Part shown: piece by piece, positions 9,257-18,100 of the stretch
Layout: each line of letters begins with the position of its first letter
Position numbering within the stretch: position 1 is the stretch's first letter
Origin: Bacillota bacterium
Lineage (GTDB): Bacteria; Bacillota; Clostridia; Acetivibrionales; DTU013
NCBI GenBank assembly: GCA_023409735.1
Contig: JAEYRB010000062.1
Span: 1 to 64,000, forward strand
Direction of reading: 5' to 3'
Length of the DNA stretch: 64,000 bases
Notes under the pieces: model-generated
Seen by the model: only the letters and a program-made list of their open reading frames with translations
Told to the model about the DNA's origin: nothing
Databases searched by the model: none
Position numbers and translations under genes: made by a program

Positions 9257-11299
9257 TTAGCTTCTCAGCTCACTTCTGAAAGCTTCACTGTCAGTTATTG
9301 GAGCTTTGCAGGAATAGTTTCTGCAGATATATGCAGTAGATTTGCCATTAATAGTGCCGTAATCTGCCGTAAAGGGTATAACTTTTTCAATTTCTTTAGT
9401 TTCGCTGCTCTTAAGCACAGAAATAGTGAACGGCCTGTAATCTTCATTTATTATGTCAAGCATAGTCTGAGTTTCAGCATTCCTCTTTTCAGATACAATA
9501 ACTATTTCCTGCGTCGAAGATTGTGCAAATAATAAAGCTATCAGGGAAAATGAATATCCACAGGGATAGTTTTGAATACTATTGCTGAAGGCATTCAATA
9601 GTTCATGGGCTTTATCTTCAAGCTCATTGTCGCCTGTAAGACGCGCCAATCGTAGGAGATTCATGGCAGATACGGAATTACCTGAGGGGGTCGCACCATC
9701 ATAGATTTCCTTTGGCCTGGCTATAAGCTGTTCACTGTCGCTGCCATAGACATGTAAACCTCCTTTTTTGCCATCCCAGAAGTACTTTAGCAAATCTTTA
9801 TTGAGGTTAACTGCTTTTTTAAGGTAATCAGGGTCAAAGGTGGTTTCATATAATTCAACTAATCCCCAGATCAGAAATGCATAGTCATCTACATAAGCAG
9901 GAAAACTAGCCTCGCCATCACGATATCTTGCAAGCAAGCGACCATCCTTACGGATAAGCATTTTAAAGATAAAGTCTGCAGCCCTTTCGGACGCTGTTGT
10001 ATACTCCGGAATACCTAAAAATCTTCCTCCAATGGCCAGTGCGGCTATCATTAATCCATTCCAGGCAGTTAATATTTTATCATCCTTATATGGGTGTACT
10101 CTTTTTTCCCTTTGATTAAAGAGCTTTTGCCTGCAGTTCTCAACAAATTCTTTGTCTTCTGATGGAAAGTCTCCTTTTATCAGGTTAGGAATATTTAAAC
10201 CTTCAAAATTCCCGCTGACGGTAATGTCATAGTATTTGCAGAACTTCTCCCAATTGTCATCACCCAATACCTGTCTGATCTCGTCCTGAGCCCATACATA
10301 AAATTTGCCTTCTTTACCCTCAGAGTCGGCATCCTCTGCGGAGAAGAACCCGCCTTCGGGAGAGGTCATATCACGAAGTATATAGGTAAAAATCTGCCTT
10401 GCAATAACTGCGTATTTCTCATTCCCTGTTGCCTGATACGCCTCAAGATAAGCTATTGACAAAAGGGCATTGTCATAAAGCATCTTCTCAAAATGAGGCA
10501 CAAGCCATTTTCTGTCGGTTGAGTAGCGGCTAAAGCCAAAGCCAATGTGATCATATATTCCACCTCTATACATGGAATCCAGTGTCTTTTCAACGATTTC
10601 AAGGGCAGAATCATCTTTGGTATTGTACCAGTATCTTAATAAAAAATATAGATTGTGGGGAGTAGGGAATTTGGGTGCACTACCAAAGCCGCCATAAATA
10701 CTGTCAAAGTTGGATTTAAACTGATAAAAGGCATCCTCAGGCAAATCAGGTTGGAATTCTGCATGTTGAATATTATCAGGCTCAAAAGGCTCATTAATAG
10801 CAACTAGTATTTGAGTGCTTGTATTCAAAATTGCATCCCGATTATCAGACCATGCTTTTCGTATTTTATCCAACAGTGATAAAAAACCGTTCATACCCAT
10901 CCTGTCATGCTTGGGGTAGTATGTGCCAGCAAAAAAAGGTTTTCTGTCGGGAGTCATAAAAATGGTAAGCGGCCAGCCGCCGCTGCCGGTCATTGCCTGG
11001 CATACGGTCATATATATGGTGTCAATATCCGGCCTTTCTTCACGATCTACCTTTATAGATATAAAGTATTTATTTAGTACCTCTGCGGTCTCCGGATCCT
11101 CAAAGCTTTCGCGTTCCATAACGTGGCACCAGTGACAAGTAGAATAGCCAATACTTAGAAATATTGGCTTATCTTCAGAAACTGCTCTTGCAAAGGCTTC
11201 TGGTCCCCAGGGGTACCAGTCGACTGGGTTGTGGGCGTGTTGGAGCAGGTATGGGGATTTTTCATTTGAAAGCCTGTTTGTGAAATTGTATTCAGTCAT
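9257..11299 (-). CDS. YyaL/SSP411-type thioredoxin-domain protein (DUF255)
   Basis: A cytosolic protein of 680 aa, full family length. The N-terminal thioredoxin-like DUF255 domain (about residues 8-170) has the hallmark SPYLLQHAHNPVDWYPW and the redox-type CHWC motif in STCHWCHVMERESF. The rest is an (alpha/alpha)6 barrel like N-acylglucosamine epimerases (KFPTPHNLYFLLRYW, DADSEGKEGKFYVW, LTAWNGLMIAALA). The biochemical role is not established in the family. It is transcribed alone, away from its neighbours. Confidence 0.93.
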   Translation of the reverse strand: MTEYNFTNRLSNEKSPYLLQHAHNPVDWYPWGPEAFARAVSEDKPIFLSIGYSTCHWCHVMERESFEDPETAEVLNKYFISIKVDREERPDIDTIYMTVCQAMTGSGGWPLTIFMTPDRKPFFAGTYYPKHDRMGMNGFLSLLDKIRKAWSDNRDAILNTSTQILVAINEPFEPDNIQHAEFQPDLPEDAFYQFKSNFDSIYGGFGSAPKFPTPHNLYFLLRYWYNTKDDSALEIVEKTLDSMYRGGIYDHIGFGFSRYSTDRKWLVPHFEKMLYDNALLSIAYLEAYQATGNEKYAVIARQIFTYILRDMTSPEGGFFSAEDADSEGKEGKFYVWAQDEIRQVLGDDNWEKFCKYYDITVSGNFEGLNIPNLIKGDFPSEDKEFVENCRQKLFNQREKRVHPYKDDKILTAWNGLMIAALAIGGRFLGIPEYTTASERAADFIFKMLIRKDGRLLARYRDGEASFPAYVDDYAFLIWGLVELYETTFDPDYLKKAVNLNKDLLKYFWDGKKGGLHVYGSDSEQLIARPKEIYDGATPSGNSVSAMNLLRLARLTGDNELEDKAHELLNAFSNSIQNYPCGYSFSLIALLFAQSSTQEIVIVSEKRNAETQTMLDIINEDYRPFTISVLKSSETKEIEKVIPFTADYGTINGKSTAYICRNYSCKAPITDSEAFRSELRS

Positions 11300-11764
11300 A
11301 TATTTTCTACTCCTAAATTTGTTTTCAGTTTATTATTACCCGTTTCAGAAGAAAATAATGCTGATTATATCCAGAGTCAAAAGAGAACCATCCCCTTAAC
11401 TCATTTGACGTTGAAGCCATGATATAACTGGCCTATATGGAGTTGATGAATGTAAGAAAATAAGTATATACACTACATTCGCACTATGTATCACTACCTG
11501 GACTTAAACGGTTCCAAAAGTAGGACTCAACAGGTGCATCAGGCATCTCGGCAGTATAATTCACACCGGATGTTATTAATGTTCTAGTCTTATAGAAAAA
11601 TCAGAACCTAAAATATTAGTGATTAATGAGTAATATGGTGGTTGATAATAAAATCCCGTTTTTCATAACTAAATGTAAACGGTATGTCAAGAAAACTCTT
11701 AACATCATAGTCTTCTGACATACCGCTTTATTTATAAGTTATACGGGAAGTCTATAGGCATAGA
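11300..11764. other. Intergenic region, no gene
   Basis: Apart from the hairpin at 11680-11725 nothing recognisable is present. It contains the presumed promoter of the YyaL-like gene. Confidence 0.5.
11680..11725 (-). terminator. Hairpin after the QueD-like gene, probable terminator
   Basis: Ten-base arms CGGTATGTCA / TGACATACCG separated by about 26 bases. On the minus strand the hairpin is followed by a weak T-stretch (TTTACATTTA). It lies about 40 bp past the stop of the QueD-like gene. Confidence 0.5.
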
Positions 11765-12328
11765 CTATTTCTTATATCCGCATTTAGGACACACACCATT
11801 TTCGTTTAATGCAATGCCGCATAACGGGCAGCGATCTATATCCTTTTGAGGCTCGTACTCTTCCGTAGCACCATTTACTCCGCTTGTAAATGTGATTTTA
11901 ACTATATTAAGCTTATCTTTTAGTAAATCGTGAACTATTTTTATCATGCCTTCGACGGTCATTGTTTCTTTTGTAACTACTAAACGACATTCCGGATACG
12001 CTGTTGCAAGATCCGTCTTGAAAGCAGGACCTTTTTGCTTATTGGTTGGTGCACCGTTCTTAATGCCTTGTGCTTCGTAAACGCTTAGGATCGCGGGAAG
12101 CAATGGATCGTCTTCCCTTAAAATCAATGCATGATCAAAATTTTGCAAAACTTCCCAAGCAGTTTTCTTAATTTCATTACATGGGAATACCATATTTACT
12201 CCCATGTTGACCGTATCTTCAACTTCAATGGTAAGTATTCCCGTATGCCCATGCAAATACTGTGCTTCTCCTTTGAACCCAAAAAACCTGTGTGCATATT
12301 GCAAGTCAAAAGTAGTGAAACTTCTCAT
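11765..12328 (-). CDS. Atypical QueD/PTPS-like protein with C-terminal zinc ribbon
   Basis: A protein of 187 aa with the tunnelling fold of 6-pyruvoyl/6-carboxy-tetrahydropterin synthases. The zinc-binding histidines are present (YAHRF and LHGH), as is the DH pair (NFDHAL). The Cys that serves as catalytic nucleophile in QueD (KCGRLHGH in E. coli) is Ala here (EAQYLHGH), and the pterin-binding Glu of VKET appears as Ile (VKIT). The C-terminus adds a CPLC...CPKC zinc ribbon. The internal ATG at 12328 was chosen because AGGAG lies seven bases upstream; the longer frame starts at 12343 across that site. No other queuosine gene is nearby. The reaction is unknown. Confidence 0.8.
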   Translation of the reverse strand: MRSFTTFDLQYAHRFFGFKGEAQYLHGHTGILTIEVEDTVNMGVNMVFPCNEIKKTAWEVLQNFDHALILREDDPLLPAILSVYEAQGIKNGAPTNKQKGPAFKTDLATAYPECRLVVTKETMTVEGMIKIVHDLLKDKLNIVKITFTSGVNGATEEYEPQKDIDRCPLCGIALNENGVCPKCGYKK

Positions 12329-12431
12329 AATTACTCTCCTCATAATTTATATTTACGGGGTGTATCTATGCTCCCGTATGCGCACATACTTTAGTTTCAG
12401 TTTAGCCTTTTTATATTAACCTTAATTATGT

Positions 12432-12464
12432 ATTACATTCAAGGCAGGTACCCTTGAATGTAAT
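12432..12464. promoter_or_regulatory. Perfect 13-bp stem-loop in the divergent region
   Basis: ATTACATTCAAGG / CCTTGAATGTAAT with a seven-base loop. On the plus strand it is followed by TTTATTTGACTTTTTT. It lies about 105 bases upstream of the QueD-like start, so it could be a 5'-UTR element of that gene or a terminator for plus-strand transcription. It does not match the preQ1 riboswitch consensus. Confidence 0.5.
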
Positions 12465-13044
12465 TTTATTTGACTTTTTTAGACTGCAATTAAGATATAC
12501 TTTGAAAGATTTCTTTTATCCAACCACCATACCTACATTCCATGATATCAGGCTATTCCTATCATAGCATATATTCCTTCTAAATAATAGTGAATTTAAT
12601 CAATATTACTTTTTTCGTCCATTTATGAGAAATTTCTACTTGTCACTTCTAATAAATAGTTAAAAATTGTAGAATTATAGCAACAGGCATCGGTCTGTAG
12701 AGCTTAATATATAACATCAGAATACTCACAAGTAGATATGGAGATTTCTCGCTCCTCCTAAATTTAAATGAAGCAAAAACCTCTATAGGTTCTATCCTAT
12801 AAAAAAAATGCATTACAAGCAATGCCTGCAAGCAGTTTATTTACATAAAGAAATAGCGAATTTTACCTTATTTATTTTCGGTCAAAGCACATCACTTTTT
12901 GTTAATATCCAATTATTGTTACAACACCTATTTTCAAGTAATATAGAATGAATACCTACTATTAACTATTCTATTGAGCGTTATGAGAGGAATTTGTAAC
13001 CTTCTCTCTTTTAAGGTGGTCTAATAAGCAGAAAGGAGGTCATT
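12465..13044. other. Long A/T-rich divergent intergenic region
   Basis: About 580 bp without a supported gene, between the divergent QueD-like and sigma-factor genes. It holds the sigma-factor promoter candidate at 12916-12944 and otherwise nothing recognisable. Confidence 0.5.
12916..12944 (+). promoter_or_regulatory. Possible promoter of the sigma-factor gene
   Basis: TTGTTA, 17 bases, TAATAT, about 100 bases before the sigma-factor start. It is a moderate match to a housekeeping promoter. Confidence 0.3.
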
Positions 13045-13581
13045 ATGGATAATATTTCGGTACCGAATATAGAAAAGACGATGGAAGAATACACAAATTC
13101 ATATGTCAGTGAGTTGATGGGCAGATATGCAGACAGTGTTTTAAGGATGTGTTATATCTACCTGAAAGATTATCATTTGGCGGAGGATGTTACACAAAAA
13201 ACATTCATACGGGTTATGAAGTATTATGGTAAGTTTAAAAAGGCATCTTCTGAAAAAACGTGGATTATGCAGATTGCTATAAACCTTTGTAAAAGCCAGC
13301 TTAAAAGCAGGTGGCATCAGAGAGTGAGCTATGATAGTATTCCTGAACCGGCTTATGATGCAGATTATGATGGTGTCTTGGACAGGCAAGAGGTCTTTTA
13401 TGAGATAAACAAACTAGGACCTAAATATAAAGAAATTATTCTACTGTATTATTATCAGGAAATGTCAATATCTGAAATTGCTGCAGTTTTAAAACTAAAG
13501 GAATCAGCTGTGAAAGTAAGACTGTTTAGAGCAAGAGAACAATTGAAATTGAATCTTAAGGAGGACTGGATTAATGAATGA
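13045..13581 (+). CDS. ECF-type RNA polymerase sigma factor
   Basis: A 178-aa sigma-70 family factor. Region 2 covers about residues 20-85 (RMCYIYLKDYHLAEDVTQKTF), and region 4 about residues 115-170 (LLYYYQEMSISEIAAVLKL, then VKVRLFRAREQLK). There is no region 1 or 3, as usual for ECF factors. AAAGGAGGTC precedes the ATG. The next gene starts inside its last codons (8-bp overlap), so the two products are made together; the partner is probably its membrane anti-sigma factor. Confidence 0.95.
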   Translation: MDNISVPNIEKTMEEYTNSYVSELMGRYADSVLRMCYIYLKDYHLAEDVTQKTFIRVMKYYGKFKKASSEKTWIMQIAINLCKSQLKSRWHQRVSYDSIPEPAYDADYDGVLDRQEVFYEINKLGPKYKEIILLYYYQEMSISEIAAVLKLKESAVKVRLFRAREQLKLNLKEDWINE

Positions 13582-14620
13582 GATAAAAAAGGCTCTTGAT
13601 AGTGGAATGAAAAACATACATTTTAATGAAGGCCTGATTACGGACAATAAACCAAAATACAGCAGAATGAATGGTATATTGAAGGGTAATGTAGCTGCTG
13701 CGGTGGCAATACTACTAATTGTTGCATATGTGACAGGGATAGGACAGACAGTGCTTGCTTATACATATCAATCTATTGCCAATATAATGGGATTGAATGA
13801 GGCTGTAGAAAATTATACCACAGTGATTGGAAGTTCGGTAACTGATAATAGAATTACAGTAACACTGAATGATGTAATTGTATCTGAGAAAAAATTGATT
13901 ATTTCATTGAACATTTCGGATGGACAAAAGATGAAAAGAGATGAATTCGGAAATAGAATAAGTCATGGGTATAGCTTAAATCAAATCAATGTTAACAATT
14001 CTAAAGCTGGTGCAATAAAAATCTATATGGATGGTAAAGAATTGCCAATTGCCGGTCTAATTGGTACAGGACAGGATATAGATGACTATACAATGAATTA
14101 CATTACTGAGTATTATATAGGTCATATTGATTGGGAAAGGGAACACAAATTTAAAATTGCAATGTCTACGATTGAAAAACCTAGGGGTGGAGAAAAGTGT
14201 GAGGAGATCAACGGTAAATGGGAATTTGTTTTTGAGGCCAGCGGTGCTGATATGGCAAAAGATACAAAGGTTATAGTGCTTAATGACGTTTTGACATACG
14301 ATGATGGAAAAATTATATTTGAAAAGTTTGTTGCCAACAGCTATGAGAAAGTGTTATATGCGTCAACATATGAATCGTCTAAAGGAAAAGGGTATGATGA
14401 AATAGGAAATGAAATAAATTTGATAGGATATGATGATCTGGGAAATAAAGTTTGTCTTTATGCTCAGGCTGATTATTATAACAAAAAGGGTGCAGCATTC
14501 ATATGTGTTGGCGGAACTGACATCAGTGATGAGGCGTCGACACTTACTTTACAGGCTGTAGATAAATGGACGGATCAATTCAATCCTGATAAAGGTACAA
14601 TAACGATTGACATTAAATAA
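13574..14620 (+). CDS. DUF4179 membrane protein, probable anti-sigma factor
   Basis: A 348-aa single-pass membrane protein. A short N-terminal cytosolic stretch (about 1-35) is followed by a membrane segment at about 37-60 (AAAVAILLIVAYVTGIG) and an extracytoplasmic DUF4179-type region. Such proteins are commonly encoded next to ECF sigma factors and probably restrain them. It overlaps the sigma-factor gene by 8 bp. A 54-bp near-copy of its 3' end lies 300 bp downstream (14844-14897). What signal it senses is unknown. Confidence 0.85.
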   Translation: MNEIKKALDSGMKNIHFNEGLITDNKPKYSRMNGILKGNVAAAVAILLIVAYVTGIGQTVLAYTYQSIANIMGLNEAVENYTTVIGSSVTDNRITVTLNDVIVSEKKLIISLNISDGQKMKRDEFGNRISHGYSLNQINVNNSKAGAIKIYMDGKELPIAGLIGTGQDIDDYTMNYITEYYIGHIDWEREHKFKIAMSTIEKPRGGEKCEEINGKWEFVFEASGADMAKDTKVIVLNDVLTYDDGKIIFEKFVANSYEKVLYASTYESSKGKGYDEIGNEINLIGYDDLGNKVCLYAQADYYNKKGAAFICVGGTDISDEASTLTLQAVDKWTDQFNPDKGTITIDIK

Positions 14621-14675
14621 AGCTTTCATTTTTAGTATCGCGAATAAAATTTACACTAATAGCGTGACTGTAAAA

Positions 14676-14702
14676 AAGAAGTCCAAGCGGGCTTCTTTTT
14701 GT
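14676..14702 (+). terminator. Intrinsic terminator of the sigma/anti-sigma operon
   Basis: AAGAAGTCC / GGGCTTCTT (one G-T wobble), loop AAGC, then TTTTTG. It starts 56 bases after the stop of the anti-sigma gene. Confidence 0.88.
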
Positions 14703-15109
14703 ATGTATTAAAGCATTATTGGGATTTTAGCAGTGTTGGTTCAATAATACCATGTGCAATCAGTAATAAGTGGAATATTAATTAAACAACCTTTCTTTCT
14801 GTAACCATTAACGTACTGACCCATGTTATTTCAACAAATTCATTCGACGCTTACTTTACAGGCTGTAGATAATTGGACGGAGTAATTCAATCCTGATTAG
14901 AAATGCATCATGGAGATAATGATTTATTGACTCCAAGAAATGCCAATGATATAATCATGAACAAAGATAGGCAAAATTATGCATATTTTAGCAAGAATCT
15001 CTCGATTATGTCAAATTTGGTTATGCCAGGTTATATTGATGGAAGGTTTAACCTGTTCTAGCTTTAACCAATCCGGTACTCAACAAAATAGACAAGGAGG
15101 GCTTAAAAA
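14701..15109. other. Intergenic region with gene debris
   Basis: It contains the duplicated DUF4179 3' end and an unassigned 52-codon frame at 14903-15061 (starts MHHGDNDLLTP) lacking a clear ribosome binding site. It ends with the strong AAGGAGG of the S-layer gene. The promoter of that gene must lie here but was not assigned. Confidence 0.5.
14844..14897 (+). pseudogene. Duplicated fragment of the DUF4179 gene 3' end
   Basis: 54 bases matching 14537-14590 at 50 positions with no gaps, in the same orientation. The copy carries an in-frame stop (GAGTAA where the gene has GATCAA) and has no flanking coding sequence. It is a relic of a second DUF4179 gene or of a local duplication. Confidence 0.85.
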
Positions 15110-18100
15110 ATGAGAAATCTCAGAAAATTATCTGCAGCCGTTTTGGCAGTAGCATTAGTACTTACTTCGATGACTACTGTATTCGCAGCTGATCCAGCTA
15201 CACCAGCAAACGCTGAAAAGGCTGCAACATTAAAGGATCTAGGTCTCTATGCCGGAACTGATGCTACAGATGTAGCTGCCGGTTTAGATGGCGCATTGAC
15301 AACACAGGACTCATTAATATTTTTAGCAAAGTTATTTGGATATAATGAGGCTGCTAATGCTTTAACAGCTGACCAGGTAGCTGAAGCATTAGCTAAATTT
15401 GATGATGCTGCCAGTATATCAGATTATGCTAAAAATGTGGTTGCATATTCAGCAACAAATAGTATTTTAAGCGGTTCAACAGATGGTAATAGATTCTTTG
15501 TAGGCGCTAAGGACACTGTTACAGCAGCCAGATTTGCTACATTTATGCTCAAACAAATGGGTTATACTGTTGCAGATTATAAAGCATCAGTTGCCAAGCT
15601 TGCAGAAGCAGCGGGAAGCAAGGTTGATGCGACTTTAACCGGAGACTTAACCAGAGATGCTGCAGTTGGCGTTATGTTTGGAGCACTTACTGCTGAAAAG
15701 GCTAGTGGAAAAACGGTTATCGCTGATATCGTTGGCGACAATGCCGACTTAAAGGCAAAGGCCGAGAAGCTTGGCTTAATAGCTCCTCCACCTACTGACT
15801 TAGCTGTTGAATCAGTTAAGGCTTTAAATTGTAAGCAGATACAAGTTGTATTTAATCAGGAAATGGATAGAAATTCAGTTGAATCTGAGGGTTTCTACGA
15901 GATACAAGACAAGGGTTCAAATATAGTGGAACTTGGTGACAGCAGTGCTTCATTAGGTGATGATAAGAGAACAGTTATTATTATTTTAAACAAAAATGTT
16001 GCTAATAAACTGACTAACTCATCTGAAGCAAAAGTAACAATTAATAAAGATATCAAAGCTAAGAGTGGTGTAAAATTAGCTAAAGCTGCTGTATTTGAAA
16101 AAGTTACAGTAGAAGATGGTATTATTCCTACGGTTACAAAGGCTGAAGCTACAGGAGAGCGTAATATAAGAATCACATTCTCAGAGCCTGTTTATGACAA
16201 GGGTAACGATAATTCTATTGCTAAAACCAACTTTAAGGTTGTAAGCGGAACATATGAATATCTTGTTCAAGAAGCTACTCTGGACAATAATGTTATTAAC
16301 TTAGAAATCGGAACAAAATTAATTGAAGGTCCTGTCACTGTTACTGTTAATAACGCAGGCGCAGATAAGACCGATGCAATTGTTGACTATGCCGGATATG
16401 CAGTATTCAAGAGCAGCACAACCTTTAACTATGTTAAGGATACTTCCGTATCAGTTGTTACTGTTAAAGAAGCTAAACCGGAGTCAGTAACTCTTGCATT
16501 CACAAAGCCGGTTAAGTTTGCAAACCTTAAATTATATCATTCAGTTAAGAACGCCGCAGCATATGAATGTGTAGCTACTACAGCTTCAAAGTATAAGGAT
16601 GAATTCAAATTTGAATTTAAACCGGAAAGTAAATTACAGCAAGGAACTGTTAAGCTTTTCTTAGTAAATGCTGATAATGATGCAGATAAGATGGTGGATG
16701 GATATGGTATTAAAGTACCGGATCAGACACTTACCTGTGAGATTGTAGTTGATGAGACTGAACCTGTATTCACTAAAGGGGATTTTGATAAAAATACCAG
16801 TATTTTCTTAACCTTCGATGAAGAACTTGATAAAGAAGAAGCTGAAAAAACAGAAAACTATACGATTAAGAAGTATTCAGATCCTTTTGCTTCCATAGCT
16901 TTCAAAGCAATATATAACGATAATGCTGCCAAAAAAGAAAATACTGTTACTTTAAAGCCTGAGAAGCTATTAGAAGATAACACAGAGTATGTAGTAACAA
17001 TAAAAAAGGCTATGGATACATATGGAAATAAGACAGTCAAGGAATATACTTATACATTTACTACAGGAGATAATACTGCTCCTGATGTAAAAGATGCTGT
17101 ATATGCAGATGCCAAGAACGATGCTTCACAAAATCAATGCTATACAGTAAATGCAGAGGGCAAGATTTACATAACATTTACTGAATCTATGAATGAAGCA
17201 CAAATGCTTGATTTAAATAATTACATGGTCAATATAGGTGATGGCTTCAAAGCATTAGATAAGGATAAGGATAAGGTAACCAAGGTTTCCGATAGAAAGA
17301 TATGTATTGAAGTTGGAGCATTTGCAGACGAGATTAAGCCAAGCGTTAAAGTTGCTCCAATCATGGATCTTGCCGGAAAGAGATTGAGAGGTTCAGTTGA
17401 TTCTGTTGTTATCAGTAATATTATTGCTCAGAAGGATCCAGTGCCGTCTGTAACCGCTAAGGTTAAGTCAGTATATGGAAACGTGGTTGTTCTTGGATTT
17501 TTGTGGCCGGTTAAGGGTTCGAACATAAAGTTATATTTTTCAGACAAAAACAATGAAGCCTACAAGGCAGAAGCTACGGTTACTGACTATACAAATGAGA
17601 TTAAGTTTATGTTTAACAGTTCATTACCATTTGGAGAACTTAAACTTTTCCTGGTAAACAGCAAAACTGAAGGTGAAGAGTTAATTGATCGCTACGGTGT
17701 ATTTGTGCCTGACCAGTCTCTTACTTGTAATGTTGAAGCACCACCGCCAGAACCGGTGCCGGCCCATCAGACTCCTACTGATACCACTGTGCCTGTTGTT
17801 GATCAATGCATAGTTAATAAGAATGAAAGTATCAAAATAATATTTAATGAAAAAATTGATATAGAAACTGCAACTACCACAGGTAGCTATATAGTAAAGA
17901 AGCTTTCAGACGGTGAAGTAATACCTTTGTCAGCTAGTATAGATGATTCAATGAAATCAGTTGAACTGAAATTCGGTTCTGATTTAGAAGATTATACTGA
18001 ATATCAGTTGTTGATCAAAGAGTACAAAGATATTTATGGAAACCAAAATACATCTGATTATACATATAATTTCACGACCTCGGAATATATACATCCTTAT

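Noticed and set aside
12320..12470. preQ1 riboswitch before the QueD-like gene
   Set aside because: The stem-loop at 12432-12464 is a simple perfect hairpin without the A-rich pseudoknot tail of preQ1 switches.
12649..12831. 60-codon minus-strand frame in the long divergent region
   Set aside because: No ribosome binding site, unusual composition, no family resemblance.
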